Below, piece by piece: positions 31,131 to 38,760 of a DNA stretch of 64,000 bases (position 1 is its first letter; every line of letters starts with the position of its first letter). Source of the DNA: Streptomyces flavochromogenes (lineage in GTDB: Bacteria > Actinomycetota > Actinomycetes > Streptomycetales > Streptomycetaceae). Both the position numbers and the translations under genes were made by a program. The notes beneath the pieces were generated by a model that was given only the letters and a program-made list of their open reading frames with translations, made no database searches and had not been told where the DNA came from. The stretch lies in NCBI RefSeq assembly GCF_000717595.1, contig NZ_JNZO01000014.1, forward strand, positions 248,001 to 312,000, written 5' to 3'.

Positions 31131-31966
31131 GAGTTCTCCTCGATGTACTTGCGCTCGAACCAGGGCGGGAGCGAGACGTGCAGGGTGGTGAGGCTGTAGC
31201 CCGGCCACTCGCCTGTGGCCTGGCAGTTGCGGTAGATGTCGATGGCTTCGCGGTTCATCTCGTCGCCGATGACACGGGCCGGGAAGTCGATCTCGACGAC
31301 CTGCACTAGGTACGGCGGGTCCTTCTCCTGCATCACGAACTTGAAGGCGCCGTGCGGCGGGATGAGGCCGAGTTCGATGGCCACGCGCCGGTAGTGCGGG
31401 TCTTGCTGGAAGTAGCCGTGCTGGTAGATGGCCTTCTGGATGGCGTCGGGGTGGACGGAACGGGCGGACTTGTAGTCGACGATCTCGGTGTCGCGGAGCC
31501 AGTCGAAGCGGGTCCGGAGCCAGGTGCCGTGCTTGTCGGGCCAGAACGCGGACTGCTCGGCGATGCCGCTACCGGGGGTGAAGAGTTCTGACGCTTCGGG
31601 GTAGGAGGCGAGGACTTCGGCCATGTCGTCGATGCGCTGCTTGGCCTCGCGCTTGAGGGGCACGTTGCCGGCGGCGCGGATCTCGGCGACCTGGGCCTTG
31701 ATCTCCTTGGTGTCCCAGCGGTCGGCGTCGACGACGATCAGCTCGGGCCCGTCGCCGAGGATGACGGTGTGGGCGGCGGTACCGAACTCGTAGGCGGGCT
31801 TGTAGGGCTCGGGGTGGTCGAGGAAGTGCTTGAAGCGGGCGGGGCAGTCGGTGAGGCGCCGGATGCCGGTGGAGGAGAGGCTGCCGCCGGGGATGGGGTC
31901 GGAGTGGTACAGCTCGGCGGGGATGTCGTACAGGCCGGGCTCGACCTCGCCCCCGGCGGCGGTCAC
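31127..31966 (-). CDS. RecE/Cas4-like PD-(D/E)XK exonuclease
   Basis: 279 residues from GTG 31966. GSLSSTGIRRLTDCPARFKH then YEFGTAAHTVILG is the start of the DUF3799/RecE C-terminal nuclease family (GxxxH). RTRFDWL and EIVDYKSARS (near residue 160) supply the D and DxK catalytic residues. It would resect DNA 5' to 3' for single-strand annealing or strand exchange. It overlaps the Sak4-like ATPase by 4 bp, forming a recombination module. Confidence 0.82.
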   Translation of the reverse strand: MTAAGGEVEPGLYDIPAELYHSDPIPGGSLSSTGIRRLTDCPARFKHFLDHPEPYKPAYEFGTAAHTVILGDGPELIVVDADRWDTKEIKAQVAEIRAAGNVPLKREAKQRIDDMAEVLASYPEASELFTPGSGIAEQSAFWPDKHGTWLRTRFDWLRDTEIVDYKSARSVHPDAIQKAIYQHGYFQQDPHYRRVAIELGLIPPHGAFKFVMQEKDPPYLVQVVEIDFPARVIGDEMNREAIDIYRNCQATGEWPGYSLTTLHVSLPPWFERKYIEENS

Positions 31967-32181
31967 TGGGTGTCTGCCTGAGCGTCGAGTGCGGCGACCA
32001 AGTGGTGCAGGCGGATGTAGAGCGCGACGGCGGCCGCGATCGTCTCGTGGTGGTCGTGGATGTCTGCGGTGGCGTGCTCTGTGAGGGAAGCGCGGGCTTC
32101 CTGGAGAGCGACGTCGAACGTCGGGGCCGTCTCGAGGGCGTAGTGCGCGATGTCGTGCAGCGGGGTCACGGCGTCGGTCAC
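31963..32181 (-). CDS. Hypothetical small helical protein
   Basis: 72 residues from GTG 32181, GTGA overlaps at both ends. Helical with many His and acidic residues (TADIHDHHETIAAAVALYIR). Not recognised. Confidence 0.55.
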   Translation of the reverse strand: MTDAVTPLHDIAHYALETAPTFDVALQEARASLTEHATADIHDHHETIAAAVALYIRLHHLVAALDAQADTQ

Positions 32182-32282
32182 TGGGCACCGTCCTGGGCGT
32201 CGAGGCAGTCTTCGCAGACGGGGCCTTCGGGCTGGCGAATGAACGGGCCGCAGGTGTCGGTGCAGCGGGCACAGGTGATCAC
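32178..32282 (-). CDS. 34-residue zinc-ribbon microprotein
   Basis: GTG 32282 to a stop at 32178. CARC near residue 4 and CEDC near residue 23 form a complete two-knuckle zinc ribbon. It overlaps the genes on both sides by 4 bp (GTGA), so translation is almost certainly coupled. Function unknown. Confidence 0.6.
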   Translation of the reverse strand: MITCARCTDTCGPFIRQPEGPVCEDCLDAQDGAQ

Positions 32283-32497
32283 GCGGCACCGTCCAGCTGC
32301 TCGGCGCCGATGAGTCGGGTGCCGCCCTGTCCACCGCGGTTGCCGATGCGGTAGAGCGCGGTGACGTCGAACGGGTGCTGGGAGGTCCGGTCAGCGATGA
32401 GGTAGCGGATGTGGCCTTCGAAACTGTCCCCCTCGGCGACGCGCTGGCGGATGTCGTCGAGCAGGTCGAGCAGCTCCTGGCGGCTCATGTTCTGCAT
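32279..32497 (-). CDS. Hypothetical small protein
   Basis: 72 residues, ATG 32497 with AGGAG 6 nt upstream; an internal ATG at 32488 is possible. MQNMSRQELLDLLDDIRQRV then EGHIRYLIADRTS. Not recognised. First gene after the strong terminator at 32523-32559, so a new transcript probably begins nearby. Confidence 0.58.
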   Translation of the reverse strand: MQNMSRQELLDLLDDIRQRVAEGDSFEGHIRYLIADRTSQHPFDVTALYRIGNRGGQGGTRLIGAEQLDGAA

Positions 32498-32522
32498 CTG
32501 GGGCTCCTGAGGGTGTGAGGAA

Positions 32523-32559
32523 CCAGGGCCCGCCCCGTTTCGGGGGGGGCGGGCCCTGG
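32523..32559. terminator. Strong terminator in the minus-strand train
   Basis: CCAGGGCCCGCCCC (32523-32536) pairs perfectly with GGGGCGGGCCCTGG (32546-32559): a 14-bp G/C stem. It separates the 32606-33400 gene from the recombination cluster and is one of the few breaks in the train. Confidence 0.8.
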
Positions 32560-32605
32560 CTGGCGCGGAGCCGGGGGAGGCTCGACGCGCCGGTCTGGGG
32601 GTGGG

Positions 32606-33400
32606 TCAGGCGGCGGCGACCGGCGCGGGCTCGGGCTGGTCCTCGCGAAGGCCGGTCACGTGGTACCGGCGGAGCACCTTGCCGAGGGCCTCGCGGGAGG
32701 CTTCGTTGAACGAGTCCGAGGTAGCCGTCATCCAGTCGATGTAGGGAAGGACTCGGGCGATGGCGTCGGCTGCGCGGGCGGCGTCGTCGCGCGACCACCA
32801 GCCGGAGAAGAGCCTCCAGCCGCTTCCAGTGACGATGGCCCACTCGGCTCCGAAGAAGCCGTTGTCGGTGGCCCGGAGGAAGAGGCCGTCGACATCGGTC
32901 TTGTAGGCGAGCTGCCAGTGCTGACGGGGCTCGGGGTCGTCCTGGGCGTGGCTCATCATGAGGATGGGGACGGCGCCCTGGGAGTCGGCGTCGAGGGTGG
33001 TGCGGATGAGGCAGCCGATGGCCGCGAAGGTGACCTGGTCCTGCTCGGCCTGGGTGAGCTCGTCGAACGGCTTGCGGAACATGGCGTAGGAGAGCGGGGC
33101 CTGGAGTGGCTCGGTGGGCAGCAGCCGGTCGGTGGTGGCGTTCGGGGAGTGCAGGTAGGGCCGGTAGCCGGCGGGGAGGTCGGCGTCGTCCTTGGGTGTC
33201 TGCGAGGCCTGGAAGGCGTGGTAGGCGTCGAGGAGTTCGCGGTGCTCGGCGGGGTCGAGGATGACGGCGAGGGTGTTGTCGCCCTTGGCGTCGAGGATGG
33301 TGCGGCTCATGCGGCGCCCGTTGTGCTCGCGGTCGCCGTCATTGAGGAACCGGTCGAGGGCCTCGACTGCGTCCTTGAGGGGGAAGCTGATCTGGGTCAC
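32606..33400 (-). CDS. Hypothetical protein
   Basis: 264 residues from GTG 33400 with AAGGAG upstream. Starts VTQISFPLKDAVEALDRFLN; the middle has DQVTFAAIGCLIRTTLDAD and a Trp-rich GSGWRLFSGWWSRDDAARA. No family recognised. Flanked by strong hairpins on both sides, so it is a single-gene transcription unit within the train. Confidence 0.6.
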   Translation of the reverse strand: MTQISFPLKDAVEALDRFLNDGDREHNGRRMSRTILDAKGDNTLAVILDPAEHRELLDAYHAFQASQTPKDDADLPAGYRPYLHSPNATTDRLLPTEPLQAPLSYAMFRKPFDELTQAEQDQVTFAAIGCLIRTTLDADSQGAVPILMMSHAQDDPEPRQHWQLAYKTDVDGLFLRATDNGFFGAEWAIVTGSGWRLFSGWWSRDDAARAADAIARVLPYIDWMTATSDSFNEASREALGKVLRRYHVTGLREDQPEPAPVAAA

Positions 33401-33428
33401 TGCTGCTCCTTCTGGGATGCTTGGGGTG

Positions 33429-33457
33429 CGCCCCGTCGAATTCGCCTCGACGGGGCG
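33429..33457. terminator. Hairpin before the 33400 gene
   Basis: CGCCCCGTCGA (33429-33439) pairs with TCGACGGGGCG (33447-33457), an 11-bp perfect stem with a 7-nt loop. It would end transcripts from the 33517-33696 gene. Confidence 0.7.
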
Positions 33458-33516
33458 TCCTGCTGGGGGTTGTGCCGCCGGGCCGGCAGGTCGGGTCACT
33501 GCTGGGCCCGGCGCGA

Positions 33517-33696
33517 TCAGGCGGCCTGCGGGCAGCGGACTTCGGTGGCATCGCCGTACTCGACGAGGCGGTAGCGGAGGGCCGTTGCGGAGCACTCGCG
33601 GCATGTCCAGCGGTCCACGGCCGTGATTGCGGCGGGCGGGTCCCAGTCGAGCGAGTGGCCGTTCTCGACGGCCTGGGCGGGCGGCTCGTAGGTCAT
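33517..33696 (-). CDS. Hypothetical small zinc-knuckle protein
   Basis: 59 residues, ATG 33696. DRWTCRECSATALRY and a later Cys (VRCPQAA) suggest a zinc knuckle. Overlaps the 30-residue gene by 4 bp. Confidence 0.57.
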   Translation of the reverse strand: MTYEPPAQAVENGHSLDWDPPAAITAVDRWTCRECSATALRYRLVEYGDATEVRCPQAA

Positions 33697-33785
33697 CGGG
33701 GACTCCGGTTGAGGTGGCGGCCGAGGGCCAGCAGGGCGACGGATGCGGCGGTGACGCCGGCGAGCTGGCACCAGGCGCGGGTCAC
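33693..33785 (-). CDS. 30-residue single-span membrane microprotein
   Basis: GTG 33785 to stop at 33693. A single hydrophobic helix (CQLAGVTAASVALLALG) with a basic end (RHLNRSPR). Overlaps both neighbours by 4 bp (ATGA and GTGA), which is the main evidence that it is translated. Confidence 0.5.
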   Translation of the reverse strand: MTRAWCQLAGVTAASVALLALGRHLNRSPR

Positions 33786-33958
33786 TGGCCGGCCTCCTGT
33801 CCGAGGACTCGTCGGGTCCAGTCGTCGAGGGATTCGGTGTGCCCGTCGCGGATCGACGCCGTGAAGTCCGGGTCGGGGGCGGTGAGGGCGAGGGGGCGGG
33901 TGGGCTTCGCGGCCGGGTCACAGAGGAGTGCGGACACGATCGCCGTCTGCGGGGTCAT
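33782..33958 (-). CDS. Hypothetical small protein
   Basis: 58 residues, ATG 33958. MTPQTAIVSALLCDPAAKPT and a C-terminal helix SLDDWTRRVLGQEAGQ. Coupled at both ends. Not recognised. Confidence 0.55.
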   Translation of the reverse strand: MTPQTAIVSALLCDPAAKPTRPLALTAPDPDFTASIRDGHTESLDDWTRRVLGQEAGQ

Positions 33959-34488
33959 GAGGCGGCCTGCTTGGCGGCGGTGCTCTGTGCATCCCGCTTG
34001 CTGCGGGCCAGGCGGCGGTGGTACGCGCGAACGCAAGCTCGACAGGCTCGACGCCCGCTGTATCGGGAGGTGTTCTCCTCGTCGTAGGGGTGCCCCTGGG
34101 GGCAGTGCGTCTTTCTGGCGTTGTGATCCGTGCCGTGGCGCTGCTTGTCTTGGGCGTTCTCCGAGCGTGTGCCATACGCCAGATTCGAGACCGCGTTGTT
34201 GAGCGGGTCGCCGTCCAGATGCCGCACTTCCTGGCCGGCCGGACGCGGGCCAAGGAAGGCGACTGCGACAACCTGGTGTACGAGCCAGGTCCGCTGTACT
34301 CCATTGGCGCAGAGCGAGACCCTGGGGTAGCCCACCCTGCCAACCTTGGCCTTGAGAATGCCGCCCCTGGTCGTCGGCCGAGGTCGTGATCGGACTTGGC
34401 CTTGGCTACTCACCTCGTAGCTGTTCTCGTACCCGGGGACCGCCAGCCAGATCGGTATGACGGGGGTGCCTTCATTCGGGTGGCTCAC
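33955..34488 (-). CDS. HNH homing-type endonuclease with NUMOD4 domain
   Basis: 177 residues from GTG 34488; GGAGGA lies 7 nt upstream and the start overlaps the previous stop by 4 bp. WLAVPGYENSYEVSSQGQVR is a classic NUMOD4 opening. VHQVVAVAFLGPRPAGQEVR then HLDGDPLNNAVSNLAYGT is the HNH core. A zinc-type tail follows (HCPQGHPYDE and CRACVRAYH). It is probably a free-standing homing endonuclease, a selfish gene inserted in the early train. Confidence 0.88.
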   Translation of the reverse strand: MSHPNEGTPVIPIWLAVPGYENSYEVSSQGQVRSRPRPTTRGGILKAKVGRVGYPRVSLCANGVQRTWLVHQVVAVAFLGPRPAGQEVRHLDGDPLNNAVSNLAYGTRSENAQDKQRHGTDHNARKTHCPQGHPYDEENTSRYSGRRACRACVRAYHRRLARSKRDAQSTAAKQAAS

Positions 34489-34697
34489 TTGATTCCTCCG
34501 GGAACCCAACCTGGGTAGTCGGCATCGCTCGAGCAGAGTTCGGGGTGGCGGAGCATGTAGATGGCGTCTCCGTCCGCGACGACCTCGTCCTCGTTGCCGA
34601 GGGCGGCGTGGCGAGTCTGGGAGGCGCGGAGCACGGCGATCTGCAGCTCCACGTCAGCGAGCGGCACGTCCAGCTGCTCGATCGGGTTGGGGGTCAT
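34485..34697 (-). CDS. Hypothetical small protein
   Basis: 70 residues. IEQLDVPLADVELQIAVLRA and an acidic middle. Four-base overlaps with both neighbours. Not recognised. Confidence 0.56.
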   Translation of the reverse strand: MTPNPIEQLDVPLADVELQIAVLRASQTRHAALGNEDEVVADGDAIYMLRHPELCSSDADYPGWVPGGIK

Positions 34698-35050
34698 GAC
34701 GCCTCACCCCTCTGCTGCGGGACGGAGGGGAGGGGCGCGTCCACGGGGGTCTCGGCGCAGTTGCACTTGCCGACGCCGGCGACGTAGGCGCAGTACCGGT
34801 CGTGGCCGCCCCACGGCTTCCACGCGCCGTCCGACGGGGTGCTGCCTTCGTTGGCCTTGCGGCGGAACCTGCTCGCCAGCTGACGGCAGACTCCCAGGAA
34901 GCTTCCGGCGGCGTTCGGGTGGAAGTCGATGGCTTCGATCTCGTCGGCGACCTCGCGCAGGATCTCGGCGCGATAGGCGTCGGCGACGGTCTCGAACCGG
35001 TCCCGGCTGTCGCTCAGGAAGCAGTCGCGGAGGTCTTCCCGGGCGCTCAT
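34694..35050 (-). CDS. Hypothetical protein
   Basis: 118 residues. SDSRDRFETVADAYRAEILR is followed by a helical region and a short Cys pair (KCNC). Resembles short Streptomyces proteins of unknown function found beside phage early genes. Coupled to both neighbours. Confidence 0.57.
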   Translation of the reverse strand: MSAREDLRDCFLSDSRDRFETVADAYRAEILREVADEIEAIDFHPNAAGSFLGVCRQLASRFRRKANEGSTPSDGAWKPWGGHDRYCAYVAGVGKCNCAETPVDAPLPSVPQQRGEAS

Positions 35051-35295
35051 GCCGCGCTCCCGGGGGTGACGACGAGCTTCGGGTTGTAGGCGGCGAGCGT
35101 CTTGTTCGCCCGGGCCAGCTGACCGAGGTTGTACTCGCGGGCCTGGACGGTCTCCGGCTTCCGGCAGAGACTGATGCGGTAGGCGAGGGTCACGGCCTCG
35201 ATCTCGGCGTCCAGCACGTGCTTCGGGATCTGCTGGCCGATCAGCAGGGCCACCGCGTCGGGCACGGGAACCTGGGTGGAGGGGAGGGTGATCAT
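35047..35295 (-). CDS. Hypothetical small protein
   Basis: 82 residues; LLIGQQIPKHVLDAEIEAVT then helical. Its start overlaps the previous stop by one base (35295). Not recognised. Confidence 0.56.
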   Translation of the reverse strand: MITLPSTQVPVPDAVALLIGQQIPKHVLDAEIEAVTLAYRISLCRKPETVQAREYNLGQLARANKTLAAYNPKLVVTPGSAA

Positions 35296-35498
35296 CAGGC
35301 GGCCTCCGTCCAGACGGTGGAGCCGAGGCGGCGCTCGTACACGACGGCGCTCGGGTCCTCGGCGGCCGCGGCCTTCGCGATGGCCTTCCGGCTCGCTCCG
35401 GTACGGACGATCAGGGCGTTCGGGCCGTCGACGTCGTCGAAGGGGATGGCGACGCCGTACTCGCGGCGGGCGGGGGCGACGGTAACGTTGTTGGACAC
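35295..35498 (-). CDS. Hypothetical small protein
   Basis: 67 residues from GTG 35498, GAGGA upstream. RREYGVAIPFDDVDGPNALI and then RTGASRKAIAKAAAAEDP. Beta-alpha pattern; not recognised. Confidence 0.56.
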   Translation of the reverse strand: MSNNVTVAPARREYGVAIPFDDVDGPNALIVRTGASRKAIAKAAAAEDPSAVVYERRLGSTVWTEAA

Positions 35499-35597
35499 GG
35501 GGTCCTCATCTCTCTCGCAGGTGATTGCGTGTAGAGGGGTGGATCTCGGAGGGCCGGTCGTCGGGTGTAGGAGCCCGGCGTCGGCCCGCATAGCCGG

Positions 35598-35894
35598 CTA
35601 GGCGGCGAGGGCGGCCTGCGGCTTCGATGCCGGCTGGCGCTTGGCGCGGCGAGGGCGCCGGATCGGCGTGGGGTGGACCCGGCCGGCCTGGTAGTAGTAG
35701 TCGAGGTCCTCGCGGCTGACCCGGATCGTGCCGGAGTCGCCGTTGGAGCGGCTGTGGGGGTAGCCGTCCTCGTTGATCCGTCGCCGGACCGTCTTCACGC
35801 TGACCTTGAGGAGGAACGCCACCTCCTGGAGGCTGAAGTACGGGGCGTTCAGGTCCTTGGGCTCACTGGGCAGGGTGTAAGCCTTGCTGGCCAC
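35598..35894 (-). CDS. MerR/excisionase-type DNA-binding protein
   Basis: 98 residues from GTG 35894 with AAAGGA upstream. YFSLQEVAFLLKVSVKTVRR is the HTH, then RINEDGYPHSRSNGDSGTIR and a basic tail (RRPRRAKRQPASKP). Size and fold match phage excisionases; position on the integrase side of the element fits an Xis that directs excision, although it is 1.3 kb from the integrase. It could also be a regulator of the early train. Confidence 0.72.
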   Translation of the reverse strand: MASKAYTLPSEPKDLNAPYFSLQEVAFLLKVSVKTVRRRINEDGYPHSRSNGDSGTIRVSREDLDYYYQAGRVHPTPIRRPRRAKRQPASKPQAALAA

Positions 35895-35895
35895 T

Positions 35896-36141
35896 TCATT
35901 TCCTTTCTGTGGGGTCCTCTGTGGGGGCGAGGAGGTCTTCGTCGGTCGCCTGGAGAGCGGCACGGAGACGGCTGTACTTGCTCGGGCCCATGCGGCTGCG
36001 AGTGCCTCGTTCGAGCTTTCGCAGGTAGTTCGCGGTGATGCCCACTTGCTCGGCGAGCTGTTGGACCTCTAGCCCCGCTTGCATGCGCTTGGTGCATATG
36101 GCCGCCCCGTCCACCTCGAAGGTGGTTGGGGGTTGATGCAT
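35896..36141 (-). CDS. XRE-family repressor-like protein
   Basis: 81 residues, a bare HTH_3 domain: RMQAGLEVQQLAEQVGITAN then YLRKLERGTRSRMGPSKYSR. Size is Cro-like. It heads the early minus-strand train, faces the plus-strand regulator at 36320, and its promoter is overlaid by an array of TACCCA/TGCCCA half-sites. It is probably one of the two proteins of the lysogeny switch. Confidence 0.8.
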   Translation of the reverse strand: MHQPPTTFEVDGAAICTKRMQAGLEVQQLAEQVGITANYLRKLERGTRSRMGPSKYSRLRAALQATDEDLLAPTEDPTERK

Positions 36142-36151
36142 GCCTAGAAGT

Positions 36152-36201
36152 TACCCACAGATGCCCACGTCGTCTACCCATACCTGCCCATGAAGTACCC
36201 A
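36152..36201. promoter_or_regulatory. Array of five T(A/G)CCCA half-sites in the divergent switch region
   Basis: TACCCA or TGCCCA begins at 36152, 36162, 36175, 36185 and 36196, alternating A and G, with spacings 10, 13, 10 and 11 bp. A minus-strand promoter reading TAGACG-N17-TAACTT overlaps the first copies and ends just before the XRE ATG. A further ACCCA lies in reverse orientation near 36249. The layout resembles a repressor operator array. Confidence 0.55.
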
Positions 36202-36319
36202 GGGCTGGACACTACTGAACGGTAGATACCCGCTGACCTGGGGCAACGCTGGGTTAAAATTCCGGCCGTTTCCCTAGCTAGTCCTAGCTGGTCCCGGCGA
36301 GTCCTGCGAAGATGACCCC

Positions 36320-36745
36320 ATGGCACCCAGTGACCTTGACCGCCTCGCCGAGACGGCGCGCAAGCGCCGCCTCCAGCTCGGGCTAGCGCTCAACGACAAG
36401 AACGCCCAGGCCGGCGGCACATCCAAAGGCACCTGGCAGCGTGTCGAAAAGGGCATGCCAATCCGCGTCACCAACTACGTGAAGATCGACGGCTTGCTCC
36501 ATTGGGCGCCTGGGAGCTGCGCCGCCATCCTGGAAGGCCGCGGGCCGGTGTCCGTCGAGCCCATGGAGGGCAACCCCGATGTCGTGGTTTCAGACATCCC
36601 TCCCGAGATGATCGACGCCGAAGCCAGGGATGTCATCCGGCTGGTAGCGGTCGCCACGACTAAGGGTCTGACGGCAGATGAGATCCGCGAGCTGAGCGAC
36701 CGGGTGGTCCGTGAACTGCGCGATCAGGGGCTGCTCGGCGGCTGA
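36320..36745 (+). CDS. Probable HTH regulator (immunity repressor candidate)
   Basis: 141 residues from ATG 36320. The N-terminus (LDRLAETARKRRLQLGLALN, then GTSKGTWQRVEKGMPIRVTN) reads as an XRE-like HTH; the C-terminal part is acidic (DVVVSDIPPEMIDAEARDVI), perhaps for dimerisation. It diverges from the XRE gene and precedes the integrase on the plus strand, as a lysogeny repressor would. The assignment is by position and fold only. Confidence 0.6.
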   Translation: MAPSDLDRLAETARKRRLQLGLALNDKNAQAGGTSKGTWQRVEKGMPIRVTNYVKIDGLLHWAPGSCAAILEGRGPVSVEPMEGNPDVVVSDIPPEMIDAEARDVIRLVAVATTKGLTADEIRELSDRVVRELRDQGLLGG

Positions 36746-36899
36746 AACTACTCCGAAAGTCGTACAACCTTTTTGGCTCCTGCAGATAGTGATAAAAACG
36801 CCTGGCCGTTTGTGACTCAGGTGGTTCCATCTTGCACAGAACGTGGCAGAGTCAAGGCACACCCTCGGAGGCTCCCGCACCATCCCGACAGGGGGAGCC

Positions 36900-37103
36900 A
36901 TGCTGCAAACCGGCGTTCTCATAGTCGACTACGGGCCCACGTTCCAGGGGACCGTAGTGAAGACCGACAACGAAATCGTCTGTGTCGTACCTCGCCAGCT
37001 GCTCCCCCGCAGTGAAGCCAGCAACAACATGCGGGAGTTGGTCGAGTCTCATGGTGGGACCTGTGGCAATTGTTCCGGCTGCCCCCTCGGTAGCTGGAGC
37101 TGA
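36900..37103 (+). CDS. Hypothetical small protein
   Basis: 67 residues from ATG 36900 with GGGGGA upstream. MLQTGVLIVDYGPTFQGTVV then a Cys cluster at the end (TCGNCSGCPLG). Not recognised. Lies between the regulator and the integrase on the same strand. Confidence 0.55.
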   Translation: MLQTGVLIVDYGPTFQGTVVKTDNEIVCVVPRQLLPRSEASNNMRELVESHGGTCGNCSGCPLGSWS

Positions 37104-37185
37104 GATCATGGGAACGCGGAAGCCTTGGCGGTAGGGGTACCTGCCAGGCATCCGCGTCCTCCACCCGCACAGAGGGGGTAGCCGC

Positions 37186-38640
37186 ATGGCTGGCTTCGAT
37201 CAGCACGTTCACGTCGAATGGCGAGGAAGCACCTGCCGCGTGAAGTGGTGGGCAGGCGACCACCTGCCGAACGGGCGTAAGCGCTACGAGTCCAAGGGCG
37301 GGTTCACCGACGAGGACAGCGCCTACAGGCACGGCCAGGACAAGCTGTACGAGATTCGGCACGGCACACATGTCAGCAACCGCGACGGCGCGACACCAGT
37401 GTCGGATTGGGCGGACAGCTGGTTTGAATCTCTGGACCTCCGCCACCTGTCCATCCGGAACTACAAGTGGCGCGTCGCGCATATCAAGGCATTCTTCAAG
37501 CAGCGGCCCGTCAGCGAGCTCACGATCATGGACCACCGGTCGTTCAAGAAGTACCTGGCGGCCGTTCCTTTGGGCGCGAAGAGCCAGACCCAGATCCTGA
37601 GTACCTTCGCCACGATCATGGACGACGCCGTGAAGGCCGGCCTGATCAAGCAGGCCCCCATTGAGCGCCAGGGCCGCCGGGGCAAGTTCGAGCGGAAGCC
37701 GCGCGAGCGCAAGCACGACATGGCGGTTGAGTCCGTTGCAAGGCTGGCGCACAACGCCGACATCCGATGGGGCCTTGCCGGCTTCGTCTATGTGTGGACG
37801 ATGGCAATGACCGGCATGCGACCAGCAGAGCTGTACGGGCTCACACGGGAGTACTGCTACCCGCACTGGCCCAAGACGGACCTGCGTCAGGACGAGAGCG
37901 AAGTGGATCGCTACGCCGACGACCTGCTGAGGTACGGCGCAGACGGTGAGCTGCTGCCTGCCATCCGTGTCGAGCGCCAAGTGCAGTACGAGAACGGCAT
38001 CCTCAGCCTCCACCCTCCCAAGTACGACAGCTTCCGCACGCTGGTTGTGCCGCCATTCCTGGCGGGGCTCCTTGAGGCGCTGCTGGCCTCCCATGAGTCT
38101 CCCTGGGTGTTCCCGGCGATCGAGGGGGGCAGCCTCGGTGCGGCCTCGTTCAACAAGGAGTACTGGCGCCCCGTGGCCGACGGTGCCCCTGCCTCCGGCG
38201 GGCCGAAGCTGTGGCGGGAGGAGATGCCTCCTGTGCAGCGATTCGTCGGCAAGCGCCAGTACCTCGTCCGACACGGGCACAAGGAATGGCTCGACGAGGA
38301 TGGGCACCCGCGGTTCGCCGTCGAAGCTCGCATGGGGCACGAGTTGGCAGGCGTCGAAGGGACCTACAGCAACCTCACGGTCGCCATGGAGCAGGGGATC
38401 ATGCGCTCTCTGCAGGCCCGATGGGAGGCCCTGCCGGCGGCCCTGAGGGATCGGCCTGTTCGCGACAAGCAGGTGGTCCAGCAGAACGCCGTCGGTTCCA
38501 TTACTGCGCTGGTGCGGCAGATGCTCGCGGAAGGTGTGACCGAACCTGACGCGATCGTTGCTGGCGTGGAGGCGGCTCGGCCTGGCTCGCAAAGGAACTC
38601 GGTGCTTCAGGCGCGGCGTCGGTTGCTGGCTGACGCGTAG
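37186..38640 (+). CDS. int: Tyrosine recombinase / phage integrase
   Basis: 484 residues, GAGGGGG upstream of ATG 37186. Arm-binding and core-binding N-terminus, then catalytic Arg in MTGMRPAELYGL near residue 210, the His region VRHGHKEWLDEDG near residue 363, RMGHEL, and the nucleophile Tyr in EGTYSNLT near residue 394. It would carry out site-specific integration and excision of the element. It lies at the element edge and points into the 3' end of the adjacent lipoprotein gene. Confidence 0.93.
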   Translation: MAGFDQHVHVEWRGSTCRVKWWAGDHLPNGRKRYESKGGFTDEDSAYRHGQDKLYEIRHGTHVSNRDGATPVSDWADSWFESLDLRHLSIRNYKWRVAHIKAFFKQRPVSELTIMDHRSFKKYLAAVPLGAKSQTQILSTFATIMDDAVKAGLIKQAPIERQGRRGKFERKPRERKHDMAVESVARLAHNADIRWGLAGFVYVWTMAMTGMRPAELYGLTREYCYPHWPKTDLRQDESEVDRYADDLLRYGADGELLPAIRVERQVQYENGILSLHPPKYDSFRTLVVPPFLAGLLEALLASHESPWVFPAIEGGSLGAASFNKEYWRPVADGAPASGGPKLWREEMPPVQRFVGKRQYLVRHGHKEWLDEDGHPRFAVEARMGHELAGVEGTYSNLTVAMEQGIMRSLQARWEALPAALRDRPVRDKQVVQQNAVGSITALVRQMLAEGVTEPDAIVAGVEAARPGSQRNSVLQARRRLLADA

Positions 38641-38760
38641 CTCGGTTTCCCAGTCGTTTCCCACTGGTGGGTGACGGGAAGAATGTTTTGCAGGTCAGGC
38701 CGGTGCTGAGGGACCAGAACTACGGATTCCTAGGCCATCATGTGCATGTTGAGGGGTACG
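38641..38760. other. Element-chromosome junction (attR candidate)
   Basis: The integrase stops at 38640 and the chromosomal lipoprotein gene ends at 38730. That protein breaks off after the conserved-looking NMHMM, with its last residue and stop (Ala-TAG) supplied at the junction. The crossover core is therefore inferred within about 38,725-38,755. The matching attL copy, with the gene's missing 3' part, should lie left of the window. Confidence 0.5.
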
